Assembly: GCA_019509985.1 (NCBI GenBank)
Contig: JAEKLF010000043.1
Location: 1-64,000 of the forward strand
Length of the DNA stretch: 64,000 nt
Direction of reading: 5' to 3'
Origin: Burkholderiales bacterium
GTDB taxonomy: Bacteria; Pseudomonadota; Gammaproteobacteria; Burkholderiales; Burkholderiaceae_C
Of this stretch, positions 24,078 through 32,500 are shown piece by piece. The position numbers and the translations under genes were made by a program. The notes under the pieces were generated by a model that had not been told where the DNA came from, ran no database searches, and saw only the letters and a list, made by a program, of their open reading frames with translations. Numbering within the stretch: position 1 is the stretch's first letter; each line of letters opens with the position of its first letter.

Positions 24078-26006
24078 TCACCACCACAACCACAGCCGCA
24101 GCTGGTCAATCAACCGATGCGTCAGCACCCAGATGACGCGGTGCGGCCCGGCCTCGATGCGCGCATTGCCACTCATGCCCGGCTTCCACCAGTCGGCCGG
24201 CGGGCTCAGCAGTTCAGCGCGCACCATGAACTGGTTGCCCTCCTGGCCCTTGATCTGAGCGACCGGGATGACCGCCAGCACGCGCAGCGGGATCTTCTCG
24301 TCGGGCCGCGTCATCAGGCTCAGTTCGCCCTGGGCGCCAGCCTGCAGCTGGGCGGCATCGCGCTCGGGCACCTGCAGCGTGGCGTAGAGCTTCTCGACGC
24401 GGGCGATGCGGTAGAGCTTGTCGCCCTTGCGCACCGGCGCGCCCTGCAGCTCGCGCTTCTCGCCTTCGACGATGACGCCATCAAATGGCGCGCGGTTGGC
24501 CGCCAGCTCGACGAGTTCCTGCGTGCGTGCCAGCCGCGCCTGGGCCTGGGCCGTGCGCGCGTTGCCGACCTCGGCCTCGGCCAGCGCGCCACCTGCTCGG
24601 GCCTTGTCGGCCTCGGCCGTGTAGCGCTGCACCTCGGCGCGCGCGTCGGCGACCTGGTTCTGCAGGTCGTGCACGTCGAGCTGGGCGAGCAGCTCGCCTT
24701 CCTTGACGTTCTGGCCCGCGCTGACGAGGGCCTCCTCGACGCGGCCGTCGAACTGCGCGGACAGGATGCGCGTGCTGTCCGTGGCGAGCTGGGCGCTGGC
24801 GCCAACACGGTAGTCCCAGTCGACGAACAGGGCGATCAGCAAGGCGATGGCGGCCAGGCCGCTGCCGAGCTTGAGGCCGAGATGCTGCGGACCCAGCCAC
24901 AGCCGCGCACGGCGGCGCAGCTCGTCGTTGGCGCGCAGGGCCAGCGGGCGTTCGCGCCAGTGCAGGCTTTCCAGCCAGGGCAGGGCGACGCGCAGCGCCA
25001 GGCGCAGGCGGGCGAGCTGGTCGGCCGGCAGCGGCTCGCCGTCGAAGACCATCAGCAGCGCCGCGCGCGGCGCGCTCTGGCCGCTGGTCAGCGGCAGCGA
25101 CGCGAGGCCGACGTCGCCGAGCGACTGCTGCAGCAGGCGGTGGGCCGGCAGGGCCGGCGGCGCGGCCGTGTCGACCTCGGCCAGCTCGGTGCCGGTCGAG
25201 GCGACGATGGCGGGCAGGCGCACGCCTTCGTCCTGGTCCAGCGCCTCGTCGAGGGCGCCTTCCGTCAGCACGACGGCGTGGGCATAACGGTCCAGCTTGT
25301 CGCGGTGGCTCAGCGCGACCAGGCGCAGCGCCGTGCCGGCCTCGGCCCGCCAGCCCAACGCGACCTGCTGCGCGCCCAGCGTGCTGGCCAGTGCGTTGAC
25401 GAGGGCCAGCGTGGCCGGCTCGAAGCCGTCGTGGCGCTGCGCGAACAGCACGGCGTCCAGCAGCGGCGCCCAGGTGGTGAGCGGTGAATCGGCGGTGTCG
25501 GCCGCGGCGGCTTGCGGCACCTCGCCGGGCGTGGGCAGGTCGGCCACGAGCTGGGCGCGCAGCACGAGTTCGTTCAGGTGCGGGCGTTCGCGGTCGGGCA
25601 GGCAGAGCAGCCACAGGTCGGCGGGTGAGCGCTCGGGGCGCACGGCCACCAGCCATTGCGTGGAGCCCTGGGCCGAGCGCTGCGGCAGGCTGGCGAAGCC
25701 CTGCGTGCGGGCACGCTGGGCCAGGGCCAGCAGGTCGGCGGAGAAGTCGCCGCGCAGCGGGTCGGGCGCGGGGTCGCTGGAGCCGGCTTCGTCCTGCACC
25801 TCGGCGCGCAGCAGCCAGCCTGCCTCCAGTTCGGCCAGCCACCAGCCCTGCTGGGCGCGCATCAGACGCGCCAGCGCCGCGACAACCTGGGCCGCGTAGT
25901 CGGCCTGGCCGCTGGCCCCGCGCAGCGCGTGCAGGGCCAGCACCAGCTCGCGGGCGCTGTAGGCGGGCAGGGCCGAAATCACATTCGCGACGCCGGGCGC
26001 GCTCAC
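24078..26006 (-). CDS. GAF domain / HlyD-type membrane-fusion protein
   Basis: A 642-residue protein starting at GTG 26004-26006 that overlaps the upstream adaptor stop (GTGA). The N-terminal ~360 residues are cytoplasmic and GAF-like: an Ala/Leu-rich leader with VVAALARLMRAQQGWWLAEL, then LVNALASTLGAQQVALGWR and later LPLTSGQSAPRAALLMVFDG. A single membrane segment (about 370-390, GLAAIALLIALFVDW) follows, then a periplasmic barrel-sandwich/coiled-coil adaptor: ILSAQFDGRVEEALVSAGQN, VKEGELLAQLDVHDLQNQVA, a helical hairpin, and ANRAPFDGVIVEGEKRE. It would sense a cytoplasmic ligand and connect to TolC. GAF-HlyD proteins together with M50-HlyD fusions recur in other phyla, notably Planctomycetes, as far as I recall. 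Confidence 0.87.
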   Translation of the reverse strand: MSAPGVANVISALPAYSARELVLALHALRGASGQADYAAQVVAALARLMRAQQGWWLAELEAGWLLRAEVQDEAGSSDPAPDPLRGDFSADLLALAQRARTQGFASLPQRSAQGSTQWLVAVRPERSPADLWLLCLPDRERPHLNELVLRAQLVADLPTPGEVPQAAAADTADSPLTTWAPLLDAVLFAQRHDGFEPATLALVNALASTLGAQQVALGWRAEAGTALRLVALSHRDKLDRYAHAVVLTEGALDEALDQDEGVRLPAIVASTGTELAEVDTAAPPALPAHRLLQQSLGDVGLASLPLTSGQSAPRAALLMVFDGEPLPADQLARLRLALRVALPWLESLHWRERPLALRANDELRRRARLWLGPQHLGLKLGSGLAAIALLIALFVDWDYRVGASAQLATDSTRILSAQFDGRVEEALVSAGQNVKEGELLAQLDVHDLQNQVADARAEVQRYTAEADKARAGGALAEAEVGNARTAQAQARLARTQELVELAANRAPFDGVIVEGEKRELQGAPVRKGDKLYRIARVEKLYATLQVPERDAAQLQAGAQGELSLMTRPDEKIPLRVLAVIPVAQIKGQEGNQFMVRAELLSPPADWWKPGMSGNARIEAGPHRVIWVLTHRLIDQLRLWLWW

Positions 26007-26803
26007 TTCGTGCCTCCTCCGTCGAGCTTGACGATGCCCTTGCTGCCGGCCGCGATGCGGCCCGCCGGGTTGCTGAAGCGCACGCGGATCTCGACCAGGC
26101 CGCTGGCCGCGTCGGTGACCGGCGAGATGAAGCTGACGTTGCCGTTGACGGCCTCGCCGCCATCGATGGCGATGGGCAGAGCCTGGTTGTCCTTGAGCTT
26201 GCGGGCCGCGGCGGCCGGCACGTTGACGCGCAGATGCAGCACCGACGCGTCGACCAGCTCCACCAGCGTGTCGCCCGGCTTGGCCCATTCGCCCACGTCG
26301 ATGCCGACCTTGGTGACGACGCCGGCCACCGGCGCCAGCAGGCGGCGCTGCTGGCGGTCGGCCTCGGCGAGCTGCATCTCGACCTTCTCGCGTTCCTTTT
26401 GCGTCTGCAGCTGCGCCAGGCGGCCGCGCGTGGCGATCAGGTCCAGCTCGTTGCGGGCGGCGTCCTCGCGACTGATGGCGCCGCGGCTGGCGGCGAGCTT
26501 GCGCGCGTCCTCGGCCAGCGGCTGCACGACCTTGAGGCGCTCCTCGGTGGCGCGCAGCTCGCTGCCGTCCTCGTACATCGTGCGGCGGCGCTGTTCTTCC
26601 AGCGCCTGCGGGCGCTCGTCCAGCAGGATCAGCGCCTGGCCGGCGCCGACTTTCTGGCCGGGCTCGACGGCGACCTTGGCGACGACGCCGGTGACCGGCA
26701 GGCTCAAGCTGAGCTTGTGGCGGGCGTGGACGATGCCGACGTAGTCCGCCGCCAGCGCGGGGCCGGCGATCAGCGTCAGGAGGAGAAGGGCAGGGGCTTT
26801 CAT
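26003..26803 (-). CDS. HlyD-family periplasmic adaptor subunit
   Basis: A 266-residue periplasmic protein with a cleavable signal peptide (MKAPALLLLTLIAGPALA, then ADYVG). The barrel-sandwich halves are LSLPVTGVVAKVAVEPGQKV (about 33-52) and RLLAPVAGVVTKVGIDVGEW (about 154-173). Between them is a coiled-coil hairpin rich in Glu/Arg/Gln (about 65-150). A beta-barrel with VSFISPVTDAASGLVEIRV follows. It is shorter than typical RND adaptors and lacks a membrane-proximal domain beyond about residue 260. It would bridge an inner-membrane unit to the TolC protein encoded just upstream. It overlaps both neighbours by four bases. Confidence 0.92.
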   Translation of the reverse strand: MKAPALLLLTLIAGPALAADYVGIVHARHKLSLSLPVTGVVAKVAVEPGQKVGAGQALILLDERPQALEEQRRRTMYEDGSELRATEERLKVVQPLAEDARKLAASRGAISREDAARNELDLIATRGRLAQLQTQKEREKVEMQLAEADRQQRRLLAPVAGVVTKVGIDVGEWAKPGDTLVELVDASVLHLRVNVPAAAARKLKDNQALPIAIDGGEAVNGNVSFISPVTDAASGLVEIRVRFSNPAGRIAAGSKGIVKLDGGGTK

Positions 26804-28425
26804 TCGTCGATACGCACGTCGTTGGCAGCCAGCAGGCTGCCGTCCACCAGTTGCAGGGCCACGCGGGCCAGGGCCCAGCGGCTGGCGCCGTCGATGAGGC
26901 GCATGCGGGCGTCGAGCACGTCGGCCTGCAGGCGCAGCAGGCGGCTGCGCGGCGCGACGCCGTTGGCGAACTGCTCGCCAACGCCGGTTTCGAGTTGGCG
27001 GCGCGCGGCGAGTTCTTCGCGCAGCTGCAGCAGCTCATGGTCGAGTTCGGCGAGCTGGGCCGCACGGTTGAAATAGTCGCTGGCCAGGGCCTGGCGCACC
27101 GAGTGCACCTCCAGCGAGGACTGCTCCACGCGCAGCTGCTGGGCGCGGTATTCGGCCTGGGCGCGGCGGTCGCCGCCGAGCGGCACTTCCAGCGCGACGC
27201 CCAGCGTCCAGTCGGGGTTGCGGCCTTGCGTGGCCTTCTGCGCCGCGTCCAGCGGACCGTAGGTCAGGCTGTTGCTGCTGTAAGAGGCCTGCACGTCCAG
27301 CGCCGGCAGCTTCTTGCTGTAGGCCAGGCGCAGGCGCGCATCGGCCTGCTCGCGCTTGAGCTGGGCCATGCGCAACGGCGGCCACGCGGCCTCGACGTCG
27401 GGCAGGCGCTCGGCCAGCGCGGCGAGTTCGGACGGCGCTGGAGCGGCGTCCAGGCTGGGCTCGGACAGCGTCCAGTCGCCGTCCTGCGGCGGCAGGTCCA
27501 GCAGCACGCGCACCTTGGCTTCGGCGTCGAACAAGGCCTGTTGGCCGCGCGCCAGCTCGGCGCGGCGGGCCGCCAGCACGGCCTGAGCTTCGTCCAGCGC
27601 GCCGGGACCCAGGCGGCCGCCGTCGACGCGCATGCGCACGTCGTCCACCGTCTCGCGGGCGTTGTCCAGCGCGTCGCGGCGCAGCGCCTGCGTCGTGCGG
27701 GCGCGCCACAGTTGCCAGTAGGCCGACAGCGCGTCGCTGCCGATGCGCAGCGCCTGCTGACGGAACTGCCAGACGCCGATCTCGCGCTCGAAGCGGGCGA
27801 CGCGCAGGTCCGTCTCGACGACGTCGCGCCCAGCACCGCGCAGCAGCGGCTGGCGCAGCGACAGCACGAGGGCGCCGGTGCTTTCGGAGTCGCCGGTCGC
27901 GAAGCTGGCCGAGGCGATGACGTTGCTGCGCCGCTGCGTGCTGCGCCAGGCCAGGGCCACCTCGGCGCCCGTCGGTGCCTTCACGCGCACGCCGGCCTCG
28001 CCGCCGAGGACATGTTCGTCCAGGCGCGTCAGGCCACCGAGGGCGGCGGTCAGGCGCTCCTCGACGGTGCGCTGGCGGTTGCGGCCCTCGCGGCGCAGGT
28101 TGGCGTAGGCGATGGGCAGGTAGATGCCGGTCTCGGCCTCGGCGGCCTGCTCCGACACGCGGGCCTGCAGCCGTGCGTACAGCACCTCGGCGTTCTGCGC
28201 CAGCGCGAGCTGGGCCAGCGTGCGCGCGTCAAGCTGCACCGGACGCTTGGCGGCCGGCTTGGGCGGTGGTTCGTAGGGCTCGTAGCGGATCGGCGCCGGC
28301 GCGAAATCGCGCGGGTACTCCGACTCGCTGCTGTCGATGCCGGCCTGAACCTGGCCGGCGCATGCCGCTGCTGCCACCGCCGCCGCGCCGACTGCATGAC
28401 GCCAGGCCGCGGTGCGCCGCCGCAT
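26800..28425 (-). CDS. TolC-family outer-membrane efflux/secretion channel
   Basis: A 541-residue protein from ATG 28423-28425; the preceding TTG is in frame but less likely. The start overlaps the sapC stop as TGATG, a coupling arrangement. A signal peptide ends near AAACAGQVQAG. After a proline-rich linker (EPYEPPPKPAAKRP) come the two pseudo-repeats of the outer-membrane efflux protein family: LAQLALAQNAEVLYARLQ to about 300, and EAAWPPLRMAQLKREQADAR onward. LGVALEVPLGGDRRAQAEYR is the family-typical strand-helix transition. It forms the trimeric outer-membrane exit duct of the export locus. Confidence 0.93.
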   Translation of the reverse strand: MRRRTAAWRHAVGAAAVAAAACAGQVQAGIDSSESEYPRDFAPAPIRYEPYEPPPKPAAKRPVQLDARTLAQLALAQNAEVLYARLQARVSEQAAEAETGIYLPIAYANLRREGRNRQRTVEERLTAALGGLTRLDEHVLGGEAGVRVKAPTGAEVALAWRSTQRRSNVIASASFATGDSESTGALVLSLRQPLLRGAGRDVVETDLRVARFEREIGVWQFRQQALRIGSDALSAYWQLWRARTTQALRRDALDNARETVDDVRMRVDGGRLGPGALDEAQAVLAARRAELARGQQALFDAEAKVRVLLDLPPQDGDWTLSEPSLDAAPAPSELAALAERLPDVEAAWPPLRMAQLKREQADARLRLAYSKKLPALDVQASYSSNSLTYGPLDAAQKATQGRNPDWTLGVALEVPLGGDRRAQAEYRAQQLRVEQSSLEVHSVRQALASDYFNRAAQLAELDHELLQLREELAARRQLETGVGEQFANGVAPRSRLLRLQADVLDARMRLIDGASRWALARVALQLVDGSLLAANDVRIDE

Positions 28426-29162
28426 CAAGCCGCCTTGGCCGGCGTGAGGCGCTTGTCCTTGAGCTGCATCAGCCGTTCGATCTGGGCGAGCGACATCAGC
28501 TGCGCGTAGATGGCCGGCAGGTAGCGCTTGCTGCGAAGCTCCAGGAACTTGTCGTTGGACAGGTTGTTCAGCCGCTCTTCGTTGACGACCCAGCAGCCGG
28601 CGATGTTCTTCTCGCGGTCGCCTTCGCGCACGCGCATCTGCAGCGGCGTGAACATGTTCAGCTCGGCCATCGTCTTGGAGAACTCCAGCGTGATCTGGTC
28701 CATCTGCTGCAGCTCGGCCAGGTAGCGCTTGACGTTCTCGATGACCTGCGTGGGCTCGCCCTTGTCGTCGAACAGCGCGCTGCCTTCACCGTCCTTGCCA
28801 TCGGTGCTGACCAGGCTGCTGGCCTCGTCGATGCAGATCGTGAAGTGACCCTCGGTGCCGCTGTTGGCCAGCGCGAAGGGGTAGCGGCGGATGATGGCGG
28901 GGATGTAGCTCGCCTCCCACTTGCCGGCCTCGCTGACGAAGAGGTTCTCGCCGGCGTCCAGCCCGAGCAGGGTGACCGGACGGAAGGCGTCCTTCTCCTT
29001 GTCTTCCACGAAGACGATGGGGTAGACGGCCGCGGCGCGGGCGAACTCGTGCATCGTCAGATAGGCGATGTGAAAGTCCTTCGCGAAACCGAAACCCGTG
29101 ATCTCCTTGATGCGGGTGCGGGCGTGACGTTCACGGTTGACGGGGACCACTTTTTCAAACAT
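28425..29162 (-). CDS. SapC-family protein, first gene of the export operon
   Basis: A 245-residue soluble protein (MFEKVVPVNRERHART...). I choose ATG 29160-29162 because an AAGGA ribosome site lies 7 bases upstream; a longer form from 29189 adds nine residues. It matches the SapC family: FHIAYLTMHEFARAAAVYPI, VFVEDKEKDAFRPVTLLGLD, LFVSEAGKWEASYIPAIIRR, YPFALA, and later GCWVVNEERLNNLSNDKFLE. SapC was first described with the S-layer protein SapA in Campylobacter, but its molecular role is not settled. It is divergent from the giant LEPR-XLL gene and coupled to tolC. Confidence 0.88.
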   Translation of the reverse strand: MFEKVVPVNRERHARTRIKEITGFGFAKDFHIAYLTMHEFARAAAVYPIVFVEDKEKDAFRPVTLLGLDAGENLFVSEAGKWEASYIPAIIRRYPFALANSGTEGHFTICIDEASSLVSTDGKDGEGSALFDDKGEPTQVIENVKRYLAELQQMDQITLEFSKTMAELNMFTPLQMRVREGDREKNIAGCWVVNEERLNNLSNDKFLELRSKRYLPAIYAQLMSLAQIERLMQLKDKRLTPAKAA

Positions 29163-29503
29163 CGCGAATCCTTGTAACGCGTTTTCCAAACGGCGGGCAG
29201 CCCGGCAAACGCCGCGACCTGCGACCCGCCGCGCAAGCTCTTTCCAAGTATCGGCGAAGGCCCTTTGCCGACGGACACAGGAAAGTCCTAGGGCTCAGCT
29301 TGTCGCAAGGCCGAGTGCAAAAGCGTCTGCAGTGATTGGGCCATCTCGACCCCCCCGGATGCGGGGCGTGTGGAATGCCCGCCGATGCTGAAAACTCTCA
29401 TGGGAAAGCCACACGTCTTCGCTATGCTCGCCCGCATGTCTGCACCCCTCCATCAACCCCGTTTCAGTGCTGCCATCAGCGCCGGGGCCGAGGGCCAGGC
29501 ATC
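29163..29503. promoter_or_regulatory. Divergent intergenic region between the export operon and the giant gene
   Basis: About 340 bases must hold the promoters for both directions. No confident sigma70 promoter is seen. TATGCT at 29423-29428 on the plus strand is a possible -10 box without a good -35. The central part (29232-29307) can fold into a nested stem structure listed separately. Confidence 0.5.
29232..29307. promoter_or_regulatory. Candidate structured element in the divergent leader region
   Basis: Three nested stems can be drawn. GCGCAAGCT (29232-29240) pairs with AGCTTGTCGC (29298-29307, one bulge). CTTTCC (29241-29246) pairs with GGAAAG (29281-29286). CGGCGAAGG (29253-29261) pairs with CCTTTGCCG (29263-29271) with one mismatch. 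I cannot match it to a known riboswitch class on either strand. It could be an RNA leader of either transcript or simply paired DNA sites. Confidence 0.35.
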
Positions 29504-29507
29504 GTGA
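29436..29507 (+). CDS. Possible 23-codon leader ORF coupled to the giant gene
   Basis: ATG 29436 opens a 23-residue frame (MSAPLHQPRFSAAISAGAEG plus three residues) whose TGA stop overlaps the GTG start of the giant gene (GTGA at 29504-29507). No ribosome site precedes it. If TATGCT at 29423-29428 is a -10 box, the ATG would be at or next to the transcript start, so it could be leaderless. Evidence is weak. Confidence 0.2.
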   Translation: MSAPLHQPRFSAAISAGAEGQAS

Positions 29508-32500
29508 GCGCGATGGTGCGCCTGGCCCGCGCGATGCGCGACGCCTACCGCCTGGAGGCGCTGGAGCCGCGTGTGCTGCTGTCGGCCGACCCGGTGCTGG
29601 GCGCGGCCCATGCCATCGTCATGCAGCCGGCCGACCAGTTCGGCGGCCACCACGCGCTGGACGGCGCCTACGACCCCGCCGATGCGCTGGCCCATCATCC
29701 GGGTCAATTCGCGCACGCCAGCCTGCCCGAGGGCTGGCAGAACTGGGCGCCGGCCACGCCCGAGCCTTCGCCGACGGGCAGCCACAGCTTCGCCGTTGAC
29801 GCGCGCGCCTTCGACGTCGGTCATGCACAGACCGCCAGCGGCTTCATGGCCGGCACGCTCACCGTTTCGCTGGATCACGCGGCCAACGACCCGGCCACGC
29901 TCAACCTCAGCGCAGCGCCGACGCTGGCCAAGGCGCTGGCCGTCGTCAACCCGGGCGGTGCCCAGGCCGTCACGCAGACCACCGACCCGACGCTGACGCT
30001 GGGCTCGGGTGATGTCTTCGAGGTCGAGATCGACAGCACCGGCTCCGACCTCATCAATGTGACCGGCCAGGCCACGCTGAACGGCACCCTCAAGGTCAGC
30101 CTGATCGGTGGCGCCACGCCCACCGACGGCCAGACCTACACCTTCCTGAAGTACGGCAGCCTGTCCGGCAGCTTTGCCGAGGGCGAGGGCCTGGTCAGCG
30201 TCGGCAACGGCCTGTACTTCGAGATCCAGTCCGACACGGTCGCCAAGGAGCTCAGGCTCGTCGCCCACCGCCTCGACACGCCGAGCAGCTTTGCGGTCAA
30301 CCTGCTCTACACGGCGGCGGGCGCCACCGGCCAGGCGCTGGCCGACCAGGCCGGCGAGTGGTTCAACGCGGGTTATTTCGCGCGCAACCAGGCCTACAGC
30401 TTCAGCGGCTCGCTGGACCTGGGCCAGGGCGTCAAGCTCAGCGGCACCATCGCCGCGGCCTACACGCAGAACGTGCTGCTCAGCGACGGCAGCGGCACGC
30501 ACAGCTACGACGTCTGGAAGATCGGCATCGACGACGGCAACGGCTACCTCGGCCTGAACTCGGCCGACACCAGCAAGCCCGGCGTCACCTTCAGCCAGAT
30601 CGACGCCGCCGTGCTGGTGCTGGACGGCCAGGGCGCCAACTCCGCCGGCTGGCTGTTGGCCGAGGGCCATGCCGGTGGCATCGCGCTGCAGGGCGTCAAC
30701 AACCTGACGCTGAGCGCCAGCGACCTGTCGCTGGAATTCAGCCTAGGCCTGGGCCAGCTCAACGGCCAGGCCAACCATGCCGGCATCGACCTGTCCGCTC
30801 AGGCGCAGAGCCTGGTCGTCGACGCCAGCCACACCGTGACGTTCAACGGCGACGGCCACCTCGGCGACTTCGCCTCCATGAGCGGCAGCGGCCAGCTGGT
30901 CTACGGCCCCGTCACGCTGAGCGGCACGCTCGGCCTGGCCGTGTCGTCCGGCTCGCTGACGGCCATTGGCGACCACATCGAGGCGCGGCTGGCAACGGGC
31001 AGCTTCTCGGCCGGCGTCACCGATGCCAGCTTCGGCGCGTTGATGACCAGCGGCGGCGGCCTGGCGATGGAAGCCAGCGGCGGCTTCTATCTGTCGGGCG
31101 GCGGCTTCGCCAACGTGTCGGCCACGTCGGCCCTGCTGCGCTTGAACCTGACCGGCAGCGACCAGACCGGCCAGGTGCTGAGCGCCGGCGCACTCAGCCA
31201 CACCTTCGGCACCATGCCGACCAGCAGCACGCCCGAGGTCGACATCCGCGGCTTGAGCGCGACCATCGGCAGCGACTTCAGCCTCGGCGGCGACTACGCC
31301 TTCGGCCGCGACGCCAACAGCGGCGGCATGGACCTCATCGCCACCAACGCCAGCATCCAGCTGGTGGCGGGCAGCTTCAAGGCCGGCGTGACCGGCGCCA
31401 GCGTCGCCATCGCGATGAACGCGGCAGGCAGCGGCGTGGACCTGGTCGAGGCCAGCGGCTCGCCCTTCCTGCAGCTGGGCAGCGACGTGTCGGCCAGTGC
31501 CACCTCCGTCGCGCTGCGCTTCAACGCCACCGGCGCTGACGCCAGCGGCCATCAGCTGGCCGTCGGCAACGCCACCCACACCTTTGGCAGCGGCCTCGGC
31601 GCCGGCCTGCAGGAAGTCAGCCTGACCGGCGCCAGCCTGACCATCGGCGACTTCTTCAACGCCACCGGCAGCCTCGCCCTTGAGCGCAGCAGCGCCACGG
31701 TGCTGCTGGCCGCCGATAACACCACGACGGCCGGCGTCGACGAGTCCACCGCGGGCGTGCTGGTCGACCGCCTGCTGGTCGGCGCCCACGGTCTGTCGGC
31801 CACGGCCGGCGTCCCCAACGGCCCGGGCCTGATGCTGGCCGGCGTGGACTTCGCGCTCGCGCTGATGAGCGCCCGCAGCGACCCGACCCGCCACTGGACC
31901 AGCCTGCAAGCCAGCGCCACCTCGGTCAGCTTCACGGGCCTGACCGGCGTGAGCCTGAGCGGCAGCAACCTGTCGGTCAACGTCAACCAGGCCAGCAACG
32001 CGAGCGACTCGGTCGTCGACTACGGCGCCAGCCGCACCGTGCTGGCCGTGCCCACCGGCGCTGGCAGCTTCACGCTCGACATGGCCGGCTCGCGCGGCCG
32101 CCTGATGCAGGCCGCCGGCACGCTGACCTTCGACCTCTACGACTTCGTCCGCGTCACCGGCAGCCTGGCCGTCTCGCGCAGCGACCAGGACGTGACGCTG
32201 GCCGGCGGCGAGGTCGTGCACTCGCGCATGCTGACGGTCGGCGCGGCAGGCGTCAGCGGCTTTGCCGGCATGAACGTTGGCCAGGCCGACGCGATGGGCC
32301 TGAGCCTGACCGGCCTGGACGTCGCGCTGGCGATGTACTCCGACCGCGGCAACGCCGCGCGCAGCTGGACCAGCCTGCAGGCCACGGCCGCCAGCGTCGG
32401 CCTCGTCGGCGTCCCCAACGTCACGCTGACCGGCAGCAACCTCGCCGTCAGCCTGAACCAGGCCACCGGCGCCAGCGACCCCGTTGTCGACTACGCGACG

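Noticed and set aside
23426..24109. A 227-codon frame in the inverted-repeat element
   Set aside because: Arg/Ser/Ala-rich, matches the reverse-complement arms in several frames, and looks like the usual false call in this dispersed repeat.
21291..25487. A 1,398-codon plus-strand frame across the export operon
   Set aside because: It is antisense to the M50 and GAF-HlyD genes, runs through the inverted-repeat element and has no domain-like content.
29235..29247. A sigma54-like GG-GC pair on the minus strand upstream of sapC
   Set aside because: The spacing between GG and GC is 9 instead of 10 bases and the flanking bases do not fit.
29281..29297. GGAAAGTCC...GGGCTC resembling the conserved 5' region of RNase P RNA
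   Set aside because: The rest of an RNase P RNA (about 350 bases with its conserved 3' region) is absent.
29232..29307. A c-di-GMP-I (GEMM) riboswitch
   Set aside because: Some short words look similar, but the conserved tetraloop/receptor and core sequence are not in order on either strand.
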